A program made the position numbers and the translations under genes. 64,000 nt of DNA, taken from the NCBI GenBank assembly GCA_963760735.1, contig CAVXEB010000004.1:1116001-1180000 (forward strand), read 5' to 3'. This document shows positions 27,430-35,982 of the stretch, one piece after another; the first letter of the stretch is position 1; the number at the start of each line of letters is the position of its first letter. Source of the DNA: CF-46 sp963760735 (GTDB lineage: Bacteria > Chloroflexota > Limnocylindria > Limnocylindrales > CSP1-4). The notes under the pieces are model-generated. The model saw only the letters and a program-made list of their open reading frames with translations. It did not search any database and was not told the origin of the DNA.

Positions 27430-29061
27430 TCAGGCCGAGCGTGGCTCCTCGGCGCGGCGCGTCCGCTTCATCCGGTACAGCCCCGCGTCCGCCACCGAGA
27501 TCAGCTCGGCGGCGGTCCGCCCGTCGGCCGGGAACGTCGCGACCCCGACCGAGACGCCGATCGGGACGTTGAGCCGGCCGTCGTGGCAGAACGTCGACCC
27601 GGCGAACGCCTCGATCACCCGCTCCGCCGTGCGGGTGGCCTCCTCCTCGTCGGCATCCGGCAGCAGGATCGCGAACTCGTCGCCACCGTAGCGGGCCGGG
27701 ATGTCCGACGCGCGGATCGTGCGACGGATCACGTCCGCGGTCCAGCGGAGGACCTCGTCGCCGAGGAGGTGGCCGAACGTGTCGTTGACGAGCTTGAAGT
27801 CGTCGAGGTCGAGCATGAGCAGGCCGAGCGGCCGGTGGACCCGCCGGGCGCGGACGGCCTCCTGCCCGAACCGCTCGTGGAGCGAGCGGTGGTTGAAGAA
27901 CCCGGTCAGCGGATCGCGGTCGGCGAGGGCCCTCGCCTCGCCGTAAAGGCGCGCGTTCTCCATCGCGATCGACGCCTCGTTGGCGATCGTTCGGGCGAGG
28001 CTCAGGCGCTCCTCGTCGAGCTCGATCCGGCCCTTGGCGATCAGCTCCACGAGCCCGATTGCCTCGCCCGAGGCGACCAGCGGCAGCATCACGAGCGAGC
28101 AGTTGCCCGCCCCGACGAGCTGCCGGACCTCGGCGCGGTCGGCGGCCGGGTCGTCGACATCGACGCGCTCCGTCGAGAGCTCCGTGAGAACGCGCTTCGT
28201 GAGCGGGAACGCGGCGAGGTCGAAGAACGGTACGAGCTCCTCGGTCTCGACCGGCGGGTAGTAGCCGAGGCTGGTGATCCGGTCGTTCGCCCGGTCCCAC
28301 CAGGAGATCGCGCACTCGTCGACCCCCATGACCGTGGCGAGGTGGCGAGCGAGGACGTTCGAGACCTCGTGGGAGTCGAGGCTCGACGCGAGCTCGGCGC
28401 TGACGTCGAGGAGCAGCCGGAGCTCGCCGGCGAGGGCCTGGCTGCGGTCGAGGTTGCGGGCGGACTCGAGCGCCGTCGCCGCCTGGTCCGCGAGGATCGA
28501 CAGGAGACGCAGATCGTGCTCGTCGAACTGGTTCAGGCCGAGCTTCGACAGCGTGATCACGCCGACGACCGCGTCGTCGTATCGCATCGGGACGACGAGC
28601 ATCGACTCGTCGACGTCGTCGGTCCCCGGGATCGTCGCCCCGCGGGGATCGAGGTTGGCGTCGTGGACGAGGAGCGCCTCGCCGTGGAGCCCCACCCAGC
28701 CGGTGAAGCCGACGCCGAGCGTCGTCCGGAGCAGGTCCAGGTCCACCTCGGCGTAGGCGCCGACGCGGCCCTCGAAGGCAATCGGGACCAGATCGCCGAG
28801 CTCGAGGACATAGACCCGGGCGTTGTGATACTCGATGATCCGGCCGGTCTCCTCGACGACGGCCCGACCGACGGCCTCCCGCCCGTCGGCCCGGCTCAGC
28901 CGCGCAGACGCCAGCTGGAGGACCTCGAGCTGTCGGCCGAAAAGCGCGGCCGACGCGTCATGGCCGGCCTCCGACGCGGACGTCGACCGCGGTCGCGCGG
29001 GCGCGCGCGATCTCGGGGCACGGCTGGGCGGATGCGCGCTCATGGCCTTCAACGGTCCCAT
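27430..29061 (-). CDS. GAF-GAF-GGDEF diguanylate cyclase
   Basis: About 543 aa; the start is uncertain (ATG 29061 MGPLKAMSAH, ATG 29043, or GTG 29145), as the first ~60 residues are low complexity. Two GAF domains follow (~60-200 and ~215-370), each of typical ~150 residues and without membrane helices, so the protein is cytosolic. The GGDEF domain has DLDDFKLVNDTFGH at ~415, active-site RYGGDEF at ~455 and I-site RASD five residues before it, so it is predicted to be active and feedback inhibited. It directly precedes the other GGDEF gene on the same strand, with 131 nt between. Confidence 0.92.
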   Translation of the reverse strand: MGPLKAMSAHPPSRAPRSRAPARPRSTSASEAGHDASAALFGRQLEVLQLASARLSRADGREAVGRAVVEETGRIIEYHNARVYVLELGDLVPIAFEGRVGAYAEVDLDLLRTTLGVGFTGWVGLHGEALLVHDANLDPRGATIPGTDDVDESMLVVPMRYDDAVVGVITLSKLGLNQFDEHDLRLLSILADQAATALESARNLDRSQALAGELRLLLDVSAELASSLDSHEVSNVLARHLATVMGVDECAISWWDRANDRITSLGYYPPVETEELVPFFDLAAFPLTKRVLTELSTERVDVDDPAADRAEVRQLVGAGNCSLVMLPLVASGEAIGLVELIAKGRIELDEERLSLARTIANEASIAMENARLYGEARALADRDPLTGFFNHRSLHERFGQEAVRARRVHRPLGLLMLDLDDFKLVNDTFGHLLGDEVLRWTADVIRRTIRASDIPARYGGDEFAILLPDADEEEATRTAERVIEAFAGSTFCHDGRLNVPIGVSVGVATFPADGRTAAELISVADAGLYRMKRTRRAEEPRSA

Positions 29062-29208
29062 GTCCCGACCGGGACTCCAGCCGACCCGTGGTACCGGCGG
29101 GGCATGGCGAACGTACCGGCCCGCCGTCATCGGCACGCGCGACACCGTGGGAACGCCTCACGGGCGCCCGCGTCGCGCCGCGGACCGCCTGCTGCCGGAG
29201 GTCCCGGA

Positions 29209-30669
29209 TCAGCTTCCTGCGCGGACGCCCTCGCGCTTGCGCGACCTGACGATCGGCTGCCGCAATGGATCCTCGCCTCGCACGACCGGGTGGCCCGCCG
29301 CGCGCCATGCCGGGACGCCGCTTGCGACCCAGGAGACGTCGCGGAAGCCGGCCGTTCGCAGGATCGACGCGGCCACGCTCGCCCGGAGCCCGGAAGCGCA
29401 GATCGTGGCGATGGGCCGATCGGCGGGCAGCTCGGCGAGGCGATCCGGCAGGGAGCCGGCGGCGATGTGGAGGCTGTCGGGGATGTGGCCGATCGAGTAC
29501 TCGTCCGCCTGGCGGACGTCGATGACGAGCGGCGCCTCGGGCCCGCCGCGGTCGAGCCGGTCGGCGAGCTGGTTCACCGTGAGGCGCCCGCTGGACTCGA
29601 GCGGTCCGCCGCCGTCGGCCCACCGCCCGAACCCCCCGCGGAGGTGACCGAGGATCGCTCCCTCCGCGCCGATCCGGAGCGCCTGACGGATCGCCTCGTC
29701 CCAGTCCCCCGGACGCTCCAGGATCAGGACGAGCGGCCGTTCGGGGTCCACGACCCAGCCGAGCCATGTCCCGAACGACGGGCCGAGGGGGATCGACTGC
29801 GAGCCCGGGGCGTGCGACACGGCGTGGTCGGCCGGCGGTCGGAGGTCGAGGAGGAGGGCATCGCCCGCGAGGGCGCTCCGCGTCTCCTCGAGGGAGAGCG
29901 GCCGCGGCTCCGGGACGCGCCCGCCGAGGAGCGCCGGACCGGCCTGGTTCGTCGGGCGCATCCGGGCGAAGTAGCGTGGCACGGCGGGCTGACCGCGGAG
30001 CAGCCGCCGGACGAAGGCCTCGATATCCGCCGCCTGGAGGAGCTGGTTGTGGCGCCGCTCGTAGCCGATCGTCGTCGTCGGCGTCGACGCGATCCCGGTG
30101 GCGCACAGCGAGCCCGCACCGTGCGTGGGATGGACGGCGACGTGGTCGTCGTGGGCGAGGATGACCTCGTGGAGCGAGCGGTACATCGCCCGGGCGTAGG
30201 GCACGGCGCGCTCCTCGCCGAGCAGGTCCGTCCGCCCGACCGCGCCGACGAGCAGCGAACCACCGCTGAACAGCACCGCCGGGTCCTCGCCGCGGGCCGT
30301 GTCGGCGACCGCGTAGGCGACGTGCTCGGGCGTGTGGCCCGGGGTGTCGAGGGCCGTGAACCGAAGCGAGCCGACGTCGAACGTCTCGCCGTCGCGAACG
30401 GGCCCGTGGTCGTGGGCCAGCTCCGCTCCGACGCCGATCACGTGCCGAGCCCCGGTCATGGCGGCGAGATCGCGACCGCCCGAGACGTAGTCGTTGTGGA
30501 GGTGGGTCTCGACGACGTGGCTGATCCGGAGATCCGCTTCGCGGGCCGCGGCGAGGTAGATGTCGACGTCCCGCCGCGGGTCGATGACCGCGGCCGCCCC
30601 GGTCGTCTCGTCGGCGACGAGGGTCGACAGGTGCCCGAGCCCCTCGACCTTGAACTGGCGGATCAGCAC
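29209..30669 (-). CDS. MBL-fold hydrolase with two rhodanese domains (persulfide dioxygenase-like)
   Basis: 486 aa. An N-terminal metallo-beta-lactamase domain (~1-235) has THLHNDYVSGG at ~56, TPGHTPEHVAY at ~110 and a His at VHPTHGAGSL. The first rhodanese domain (~265-355) lacks a catalytic Cys (LVLILERPGDW). The second (~370-465) keeps it in TICASGLRAS at ~433. This MBL-rhodanese-rhodanese layout is known from persulfide dioxygenase (ETHE1/CstB-like) fusions that oxidise glutathione or low-molecular-weight persulfides to sulfite. The first rhodanese is presumably structural. Starts 31 nt after fabG's stop, so possibly co-transcribed with the fab run. Confidence 0.9.
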   Translation of the reverse strand: MLIRQFKVEGLGHLSTLVADETTGAAAVIDPRRDVDIYLAAAREADLRISHVVETHLHNDYVSGGRDLAAMTGARHVIGVGAELAHDHGPVRDGETFDVGSLRFTALDTPGHTPEHVAYAVADTARGEDPAVLFSGGSLLVGAVGRTDLLGEERAVPYARAMYRSLHEVILAHDDHVAVHPTHGAGSLCATGIASTPTTTIGYERRHNQLLQAADIEAFVRRLLRGQPAVPRYFARMRPTNQAGPALLGGRVPEPRPLSLEETRSALAGDALLLDLRPPADHAVSHAPGSQSIPLGPSFGTWLGWVVDPERPLVLILERPGDWDEAIRQALRIGAEGAILGHLRGGFGRWADGGGPLESSGRLTVNQLADRLDRGGPEAPLVIDVRQADEYSIGHIPDSLHIAAGSLPDRLAELPADRPIATICASGLRASVAASILRTAGFRDVSWVASGVPAWRAAGHPVVRGEDPLRQPIVRSRKREGVRAGS

Positions 30670-30700
30670 GCGATCGAGCGTAGCACCGGCCGAGCGGCCG

Positions 30701-31450
30701 CTACATCATCACGAGGCCGCCATCGACGGCCAGCACCTGTCCGGTGATGAAGGCGGCCTCGTCGCTCGCGAGGAACGCGACCGCGTTCGCGATCTCCTCG
30801 GTCATGGCGAAGCGGCCGAGCGGCGTCCGGGACGTGATCTCCGCCTGGAGGGCCTCGGGCAGGTCCTGGGTCAGCTCGGTGAGGACGAACCCGGGCGCGA
30901 CCGCGTTGCAGGTGATCGACCGCGACGCCAGCTCCCGGGCGGTCGCCTTGGTGAGACCGATCAGGCCCGCCTTCGCCGACGAATAGTTGGCCTGGCCCAT
31001 CTGGCCGGCCTGGCCGCTGACCGACGTGATGTTCACGATCCGGCCGCTTCGCGCCTTGAGCATCGGCCGGGTCACGGCCTTCGTCATGTAGAAGGCGCCG
31101 AACAGGTTCGTCTCGAGCACCTCGCGGAAGGCGTCGACCGACATCCGCATGATCAGGTCGTCGCGAGTGATCCCGGCGTTGTTCACGAGGATGTCGACCT
31201 TGCCGAACGCGTCGACGACCCGCTTGACGACGGTCTCGGCGGCGTCGGGATCGGTGGCGTCCGCCTGGATCGCGATCGCCTGCCGGCCGAGCGCGGTCAG
31301 CTCGTCGGTGCAGGACGCGGCGGCTTCCTCGTTGCCGCGGTAGGTGAACGCGACGTCGGCGCCCTGGGTCGCGAGGCGGTTGGCGATCGCCCGGCCGATT
31401 CCCCGCGAGCCACCGGTCACGAGCGCCGTCTTGCCGGTCAGGTCGATCAC
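30701..31450 (-). CDS. fabG: 3-oxoacyl-[ACP] reductase FabG
   Basis: 249 aa, standard length. An SDR Rossmann fold with the NADPH site VTGGSRGIGRAIA at ~12-24, NNAG at ~89, catalytic Ser in NITSVSGQAG (~143) and the YxxxK pair in NYSSAKAG (~156-160). It reduces 3-oxoacyl-ACP in each type II elongation cycle. It is the distal gene of the acc/fab run, 40 nt after fabH. Confidence 0.95.
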   Translation of the reverse strand: MIDLTGKTALVTGGSRGIGRAIANRLATQGADVAFTYRGNEEAAASCTDELTALGRQAIAIQADATDPDAAETVVKRVVDAFGKVDILVNNAGITRDDLIMRMSVDAFREVLETNLFGAFYMTKAVTRPMLKARSGRIVNITSVSGQAGQMGQANYSSAKAGLIGLTKATARELASRSITCNAVAPGFVLTELTQDLPEALQAEITSRTPLGRFAMTEEIANAVAFLASDEAAFITGQVLAVDGGLVMM

Positions 31451-31490
31451 GTGTCCCTCCTCCCGCGCGGCCCGGGCCGCCGGGCACAGG

Positions 31491-32705
31491 CTAGCGCGCG
31501 ACGGGCTCCGGCGGCGCGGCGTGGTCCGGTTCGCCCGGGGCGACGTCGTCGAGCGGGACGTCGATCGAGCCGGGCTGGCGCATCAGCTCGGCGAGCGCAT
31601 CCGGGATCGGATCGACCGAGTCCCAGTCGACCGGCAGGCGGACGGCGACGTCCTCCGGGCGGACCGCGTCGTCGGCGGTCCGGCCCCGGGCCGGATCGGC
31701 CGTCCATTCGATCGTGACCGCGCCGCTCGTGAACCCGGCGCCGAACGCGACGATCGTCACGTTGTCACCCATCGCCACCCGGCCCTCGTTCACCGCTTCG
31801 GCCAGGGCGATCGGGACGGACGCCGCCGACGTGTTGCCGTAGCGGTCGAGGTTGATGAACATCTTGTCCATCGGCAGGTCGAGGCCCTTCGCGACGGCCT
31901 CGATGATCCGGATGTTGGCCTGGTGCGGGATGAACAGGTCCACGTCGGCGGGCTCGAGGCCCGACCGCCGGATCGACTCCAGGGCCGTCGTCGCCATCGT
32001 CTTCGTGGCGAACCGGTAGGTCTGGTTGCCCTCCATCCGGACGTAGTGCTCGCCGCGGGCGATCGTCTCGGCCGACGGGGGGCTCTTCGACCCACCGGCC
32101 GGCAGCCAGATCATGTAGGCGCCCTGCGGCTCGGTCGTCATCTCGATCCCGAGCGCGCCACCGGGCTCGTCGCTCGCGCTCAGGACGACTGCCCCGGCGC
32201 CGTCACCGAAGAGGATGCAGGTGCTCCTGTCGGTATAGTCGAGGAAGCGGGTCAGCAGCTCCGAGCCGATGACGAGGACGTGCTTGGCGAGGCCCGCCTG
32301 GATATAGGCCTGGGCCGTGGCGAAGCCGTAGACGAAGCCGGAGCAGGCCGCCATGACGTCGAACGCAGTCGCCCGGGTGTTGCCGATCGCCTCCTTCACG
32401 AGGGCGGCGGTCGACGGCATCCAGTAGTCCGGCGTCAGGGTCGCGAGGAGGATCAGATCGATGTCGTCCGGCTGGATCCCCGCCGTGTGGATCGCGCGGA
32501 GCCCGGCGACGGCACCCATCGATGCGGTCGTCTCGCTGGCCGCGGCGACGCGTCGCTCCCGGATCCCCGTCCGCGTCCGGATCCACTCGTCGGACGTGTC
32601 GACCATCCGCTCGAGATCGGCGTTGGTCAGGACCTGCTCCGGGGCGTAGCGGCCCCAGCCGGTGACATGGGCGCGACGGGTGACGGGAGCCGTGGCGTCG
32701 TTCAC
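31491..32705 (-). CDS. fabH: 3-oxoacyl-[ACP] synthase III FabH
   Basis: 404 aa from GTG 32705, whose GTGA overlaps the accB stop by 4 nt. KAS III active residues are visible: Cys in MAACSGFVYG (~120), His in FIPHQANIRI (~260) and Asn in DRYGNTSAAS (~290). It condenses acetyl-CoA (or a short acyl-CoA) with malonyl-ACP to start chains. The protein is about 80 residues longer than E. coli FabH (317): a C-terminal Asp/Pro-rich tail (~330-404) follows the conserved VAFGAGFTSGAVTIEW, and it is unusual for the family. The longer frame running on toward 33401 reads across accB and is not the gene. Confidence 0.95.
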   Translation of the reverse strand: MNDATAPVTRRAHVTGWGRYAPEQVLTNADLERMVDTSDEWIRTRTGIRERRVAAASETTASMGAVAGLRAIHTAGIQPDDIDLILLATLTPDYWMPSTAALVKEAIGNTRATAFDVMAACSGFVYGFATAQAYIQAGLAKHVLVIGSELLTRFLDYTDRSTCILFGDGAGAVVLSASDEPGGALGIEMTTEPQGAYMIWLPAGGSKSPPSAETIARGEHYVRMEGNQTYRFATKTMATTALESIRRSGLEPADVDLFIPHQANIRIIEAVAKGLDLPMDKMFINLDRYGNTSAASVPIALAEAVNEGRVAMGDNVTIVAFGAGFTSGAVTIEWTADPARGRTADDAVRPEDVAVRLPVDWDSVDPIPDALAELMRQPGSIDVPLDDVAPGEPDHAAPPEPVAR

Positions 32706-33322
32706 AGGGGTTCCACCTCGATCAGTGGCTGCTTCGCCTTGACCAGGGCGCCGTTCTCGGGAACGACCCGGACCACCCGCCCGGCGAGGTCGGACTTGAT
32801 CTCGTTGAACAGCTTCATCGCCTCGATCAGGCCGATCACTTGGCCGACCGCGACCTCCCGACCGGCGATCACGAACGGCGCCGAGCCGGGCGCCGGCGAG
32901 CCGTACCAGACGCCGGTCAGCGGGGCATTGACCGAGGGCCGGCTCGGGGCCGCCGCGGGGCCGCCATCGGGCGTCGCCGCGGAGCTGGCCGTCGCGCTGC
33001 CCGGATCGCCGGCGGGCACCGCGGCGCCGGCCGGCACGGTGGTCGACGGCGCCGCCGCGATCGCGACGGCCTTGCGCAGGACGAGCCGGGTGCCGCCGGC
33101 CTCGACGGCGAGCTCCGAGAGGTCGCTCCGGTCGAGGAGCAACCCGAGCCGGTCGACGAGCGCCAGGAGCGAGGCGTCGCCCGGGTCGAGCGGCGCCCGG
33201 TCCGTCCCGGCCGCGGACGGCTCCGCCGGATCCGCCGTCTCCGCGGTCACGACGTCGAGGTCCGTGGTCGCGAGCGGGGCGGCGTCGCCACCGTCCGCCA
33301 CGATCTCGGGCTGTTCGGTCAC
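32702..33322 (-). CDS. accB: Biotin carboxyl carrier protein of acetyl-CoA carboxylase
   Basis: 206 aa using GTG 33322 (VTEQPEIV), which gives a 4-nt GTGA overlap with the fabF stop; the GTG at 33331 is an alternative. Residues ~45-85 match the BCCP N-terminal domain (LLLDRSDLSELAVEAGGTRLVLRK). A Pro/Ala/Thr-rich thumb follows, then the biotinyl domain (~130-206) with the acceptor Lys in GLIEAMKLFNEI at ~175. This is the biotin-bearing carrier, unlike the paralogue at 37349. BirA encoded at 41520 should load it. It lies between fabF and fabH, not beside accC. Confidence 0.93.
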   Translation of the reverse strand: MTEQPEIVADGGDAAPLATTDLDVVTAETADPAEPSAAGTDRAPLDPGDASLLALVDRLGLLLDRSDLSELAVEAGGTRLVLRKAVAIAAAPSTTVPAGAAVPAGDPGSATASSAATPDGGPAAAPSRPSVNAPLTGVWYGSPAPGSAPFVIAGREVAVGQVIGLIEAMKLFNEIKSDLAGRVVRVVPENGALVKAKQPLIEVEPL

Positions 33323-34602
33323 TCGGGCCACCGCCGGAAGATGAGCGCGGTGTTCTGGCCGCCGAAGCCGAACGAGTTCGACAGGGCGAGCGGGACGTCA
33401 CGCCGGCTGGCGACGTTCGGGGTCAGGTCCAGGCCCTCCCCTTCCGGGTCGACGTCGTGGAGGTTGATCGTCGGCGGGACGCAGCCCTCGCGCATCGTCT
33501 GGATCGTGACGATCGCCTCGATCGCGCCGGCGGCGCCGAGGGTATGCCCGATCATCGATTTGTTGGCGGTGATCGACAGCCGGGGCGCGTAGTCGCCGAA
33601 GATCGTCTTGATCGCCTGCAGCTCCGACTTGTCGCCCTCCGGCGTCGACGTCGCGTGGGCGTTGACGTGAGCGATGTCCGAGGGCTCGAGGCCGGCCTTC
33701 GCGAGGGCCCGCTGGGCGGCCCGGACGGCGCCGATCCCCCCGGGCGCCGGCAGCGTGATGTGCGAGGCGTCTGCAGTGGCCCCGTAGCCGATGATCTCGG
33801 CGAGGATCTCCACCCCGCGGGCCCGGGCGTGCTCGAGCTCCTCGAGGACGAGGACGCCACAGCCCTCGCCCGGGGCGAACCCATCGCGGCCGCGGTCGAA
33901 CGGCCGCGACGCGCCCTCCGGATCGTCGTTCCGACGGGTCAGCGCCCGCATGGAATCGAAGCCGCCCATCAGGGGCTCGTAGACCCCCGCCTCGGAGCCG
34001 CCCGCGAGCATCGTGTCGGCGTCGTTCCGGCGGATCGTCTCCCACGCCTCGCCGATCGCGTGGCCGCCCGTGGCGCACGCGGAGACCGTCGTGAAGTTCG
34101 GCCCGGTCATCCCGTAGTTGATCGCGATCTGGCCGGCGCCGACGTTCGGGATCCCCATCGGGATCAGGAACGGGCTGATCCGGTCCGGCCCGCGCAGGGC
34201 GTTCGTCGTGATCCCGTCGACGAGCGTGCCCACGCCGCCGAGACCCGTCCCGAGGATCACTCCGGTCCGCTCGGCCTCGTCGCCCTCGACCCGGGCCGGC
34301 AGGTCGGCACGATCCATGGCCTGGCGTGCGGCAACGAGCCCGAACTGGATGTACCGGTCGGTCCGACGGATGTCCTTCTTGTCGAGGACGGCCGATGGGT
34401 CGAAGTCCTTGACCTCGCCCCCGACCTGGGCCTTCAGGCGCGACGGGTCGAACACCTGGATCCGGGCGATCCCCGACCGGCCGGCTACCATCCCCTGCCA
34501 CGTCGACTCGACATCGTTTCCGAGCGCCGTCAGCATCCCCATCCCCGTCACGACCACCCGCCGCGGCGTGGCCGGCCAGTCCCGGTTGGCTGCGGCGGTC
34601 AT
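33319..34602 (-). CDS. fabF: 3-oxoacyl-[ACP] synthase II FabF
   Basis: 427 aa, start ATG 34602, whose ATGA overlaps the metallophosphoesterase stop. KAS II signature residues are Cys in SACATGGHAIG (~180), His in NAHATSTPEGD (~318), the conserved Lys in ITANKSMIGH and His in MIGHTLGAAG (~355). It elongates acyl-ACP with malonyl-ACP. The ~10-residue N-terminus precedes RRVVVTGMGMLTALG. Frame extensions further upstream are shadows of the metallophosphoesterase. Confidence 0.96.
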   Translation of the reverse strand: MTAAANRDWPATPRRVVVTGMGMLTALGNDVESTWQGMVAGRSGIARIQVFDPSRLKAQVGGEVKDFDPSAVLDKKDIRRTDRYIQFGLVAARQAMDRADLPARVEGDEAERTGVILGTGLGGVGTLVDGITTNALRGPDRISPFLIPMGIPNVGAGQIAINYGMTGPNFTTVSACATGGHAIGEAWETIRRNDADTMLAGGSEAGVYEPLMGGFDSMRALTRRNDDPEGASRPFDRGRDGFAPGEGCGVLVLEELEHARARGVEILAEIIGYGATADASHITLPAPGGIGAVRAAQRALAKAGLEPSDIAHVNAHATSTPEGDKSELQAIKTIFGDYAPRLSITANKSMIGHTLGAAGAIEAIVTIQTMREGCVPPTINLHDVDPEGEGLDLTPNVASRRDVPLALSNSFGFGGQNTALIFRRWPE

Positions 34603-35345
34603 CGGACGAGCTTCCCGGTGCGGACGGTCGCTGCCCGGTAGACGTCGCCGGCGAGGCCCCGGGCGGAGATCGCGTTCGAGACGGCCATCGTGTCGAACTC
34701 GGCCCGGCGGATCTCGGCCGTGGCTTCGCGCCCGTCGATCTCGACGAGTGCCCACGACGCCGTCGGGTCGCCATCGAAGACGAGCCCGGCGGAGCCGTCG
34801 TTGACGATCAGCTTCCAGCCGAGATCGCGGATCTCCGGTACGTGGGTGTGGCCGCAGCAGATGAGCCGGGCGTCGGTTCGCGAGACTCGCTCGAGCACCA
34901 CCGACGGGTCGAGCTGGGTGTCGAAGCCCTGCGTCTGCGAACCGGGCGAGGCATGGCAGGCAAGGACCATCGTGTCGTCGAGAACGAGACGGCGCTCGGC
35001 CGGGAGGCGACGGAGCCAGCCGATCCGCTCGTCGCCGAGGGCGTCGTGGGCCCACTCGGCCGCCTCCCGGAACGCATCCGGCACGCCGTCGGTCATCCAC
35101 GGGAACGCGGCCGCGTAGTCGAAGTCGGCGACCGCGACGTCGGTGTTGCCCTGGACGATCGTGGCGCCGGTGGCCTCCATCTCGCGAAGCGCGTCGACGA
35201 CGCCGGCCGGGTCCGGTCCCTGGAAGACGTGATCGCCCGCGATGATGACCGCGTCGGGGCGCTCCTTCTTCAGCGCCGCCCGGACGGCGGTCAGCGCCTC
35301 GAGGTTGCCGTGGACGTCGGAGAGGACAGCGAGCCGCGCCGTCAT
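34599..35345 (-). CDS. Calcineurin-like metallophosphoesterase inside the fatty-acid operon
   Basis: 248 aa, start ATG 35345 (MTARLAVLSDVHGNLEAL). Metal ligands are seen in SDVHGN (~9), GDHVFQGPD (~42), QGNTD (~72), CHASPGS (~137) and CGHTHVPE (~175): D-H, GD, GN, H and GHTH, as in the YfcE/MJ0936 phosphodiesterase family. The gene has 4-nt ATGA overlaps with fabZ upstream and fabF downstream, so it is translated as part of the operon. The substrate is unknown. A role on phosphopantetheine or a nucleotide cofactor is only a guess from position. Confidence 0.88.
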   Translation of the reverse strand: MTARLAVLSDVHGNLEALTAVRAALKKERPDAVIIAGDHVFQGPDPAGVVDALREMEATGATIVQGNTDVAVADFDYAAAFPWMTDGVPDAFREAAEWAHDALGDERIGWLRRLPAERRLVLDDTMVLACHASPGSQTQGFDTQLDPSVVLERVSRTDARLICCGHTHVPEIRDLGWKLIVNDGSAGLVFDGDPTASWALVEIDGREATAEIRRAEFDTMAVSNAISARGLAGDVYRAATVRTGKLVR

Positions 35346-35872
35346 CGGAGCGCGCCTTCCGGCGGGATGACGAAGCTCAGCGTCGCTTCGCAGGCCGTCT
35401 CGCCGTCGACGCTGGCGATCGCCCGGCCCTTGCCGAACCGCGAGCCGAGCTTGTCCATCGTGACATCGAGCCGAAGGATGTCGCCGGGGACCACGATCCG
35501 CTTGAAGCGGCAGTCGTCGATGCCGGCGAACAGCCCGATCCGAGTCCCGAACCCGGGTTGCTTCGCGACGTAGACCGCCATCGTCTGCGCGAGCGCCTCG
35601 ACCTGGAGCACGCCGGGCATGACCGGCAGGCCCGGAAAGTGGCCCTGGAAGAACCACTCGGTCGCCGACACGCCCTTGATCCCGACGATCCGCCTCGCGT
35701 CGGCGTCGTACTCGACGATCCGGTCGACGAGGAGGAACGGCCAGCGATGCGGGATCAACGCCTCGATCTCGCGGGCCGAGTGGATCGTCTCGAGCTTCGC
35801 GGCTGGGGCAACGGCGGTCGACGGGCCGGCGGCCACACCGGGATCGGCGGGCGAAGTGGCGGTGTCGGTCAC
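35342..35872 (-). CDS. fabZ: 3-hydroxyacyl-[ACP] dehydratase FabZ
   Basis: 176 aa from GTG 35872, which overlaps the stop of the preceding 37-aa ORF by 4 nt. Hot-dog fold with catalytic His in LIPHRWPFLLVDR (~42) and catalytic Glu in VMPGVLQVEALAQ (~91). The first ~30 residues are an Ala/Pro-rich extension beyond the usual ~145-aa enzyme. It dehydrates 3-hydroxyacyl-ACP to trans-2-enoyl-ACP. No enoyl reductase is in the cluster. Confidence 0.95.
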   Translation of the reverse strand: MTDTATSPADPGVAAGPSTAVAPAAKLETIHSAREIEALIPHRWPFLLVDRIVEYDADARRIVGIKGVSATEWFFQGHFPGLPVMPGVLQVEALAQTMAVYVAKQPGFGTRIGLFAGIDDCRFKRIVVPGDILRLDVTMDKLGSRFGKGRAIASVDGETACEATLSFVIPPEGALR

Positions 35873-35982
35873 AGGGTTCTCCGTGCGGTCGCGCCCAGTC
35901 TCGCCGCTGCGGCGACCTCCGTGCGCGACGTCATGTGCAGGGACGCACGAGCGAGCGGCGGCGTCTCCGGTCGGTCGGTCAC
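35869..35982 (-). CDS. 37-aa small protein ORF between accC and fabZ
   Basis: GTG at 35982 reads VTDRPETPPLARASLHMTSR, then a basic Ala/Arg-rich stretch to a TGA at 35869-35871. Its start overlaps the accC stop by 4 nt (GTGA), and its stop overlaps the fabZ start by 4 nt (GTGA). This is the same junction used through the rest of this operon, which supports it being translated by coupling. It has no hydrophobic helix and no Ser-phosphopantetheine motif (so not ACP); the C-terminal half could form one Ala/Arg amphipathic helix. It could be a peptide with a function, or a spacer ORF that keeps ribosomes coupled. There is no recognised family. Confidence 0.55.
   Translation of the reverse strand: MTDRPETPPLARASLHMTSRTEVAAAARLGATARRTL

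Noticed and set aside
27299..28315. N-terminal extension of the membrane diguanylate cyclase
   Set aside because: This part is antisense-like low-complexity sequence overlapping the GAF-GAF-GGDEF gene in another frame; GTG 27298 just before the membrane helices is the sensible start.
32706..33401. Upstream extension of fabH
   Set aside because: It overlaps accB out of frame; GTG 32705 with the 4-nt overlap is the real start.
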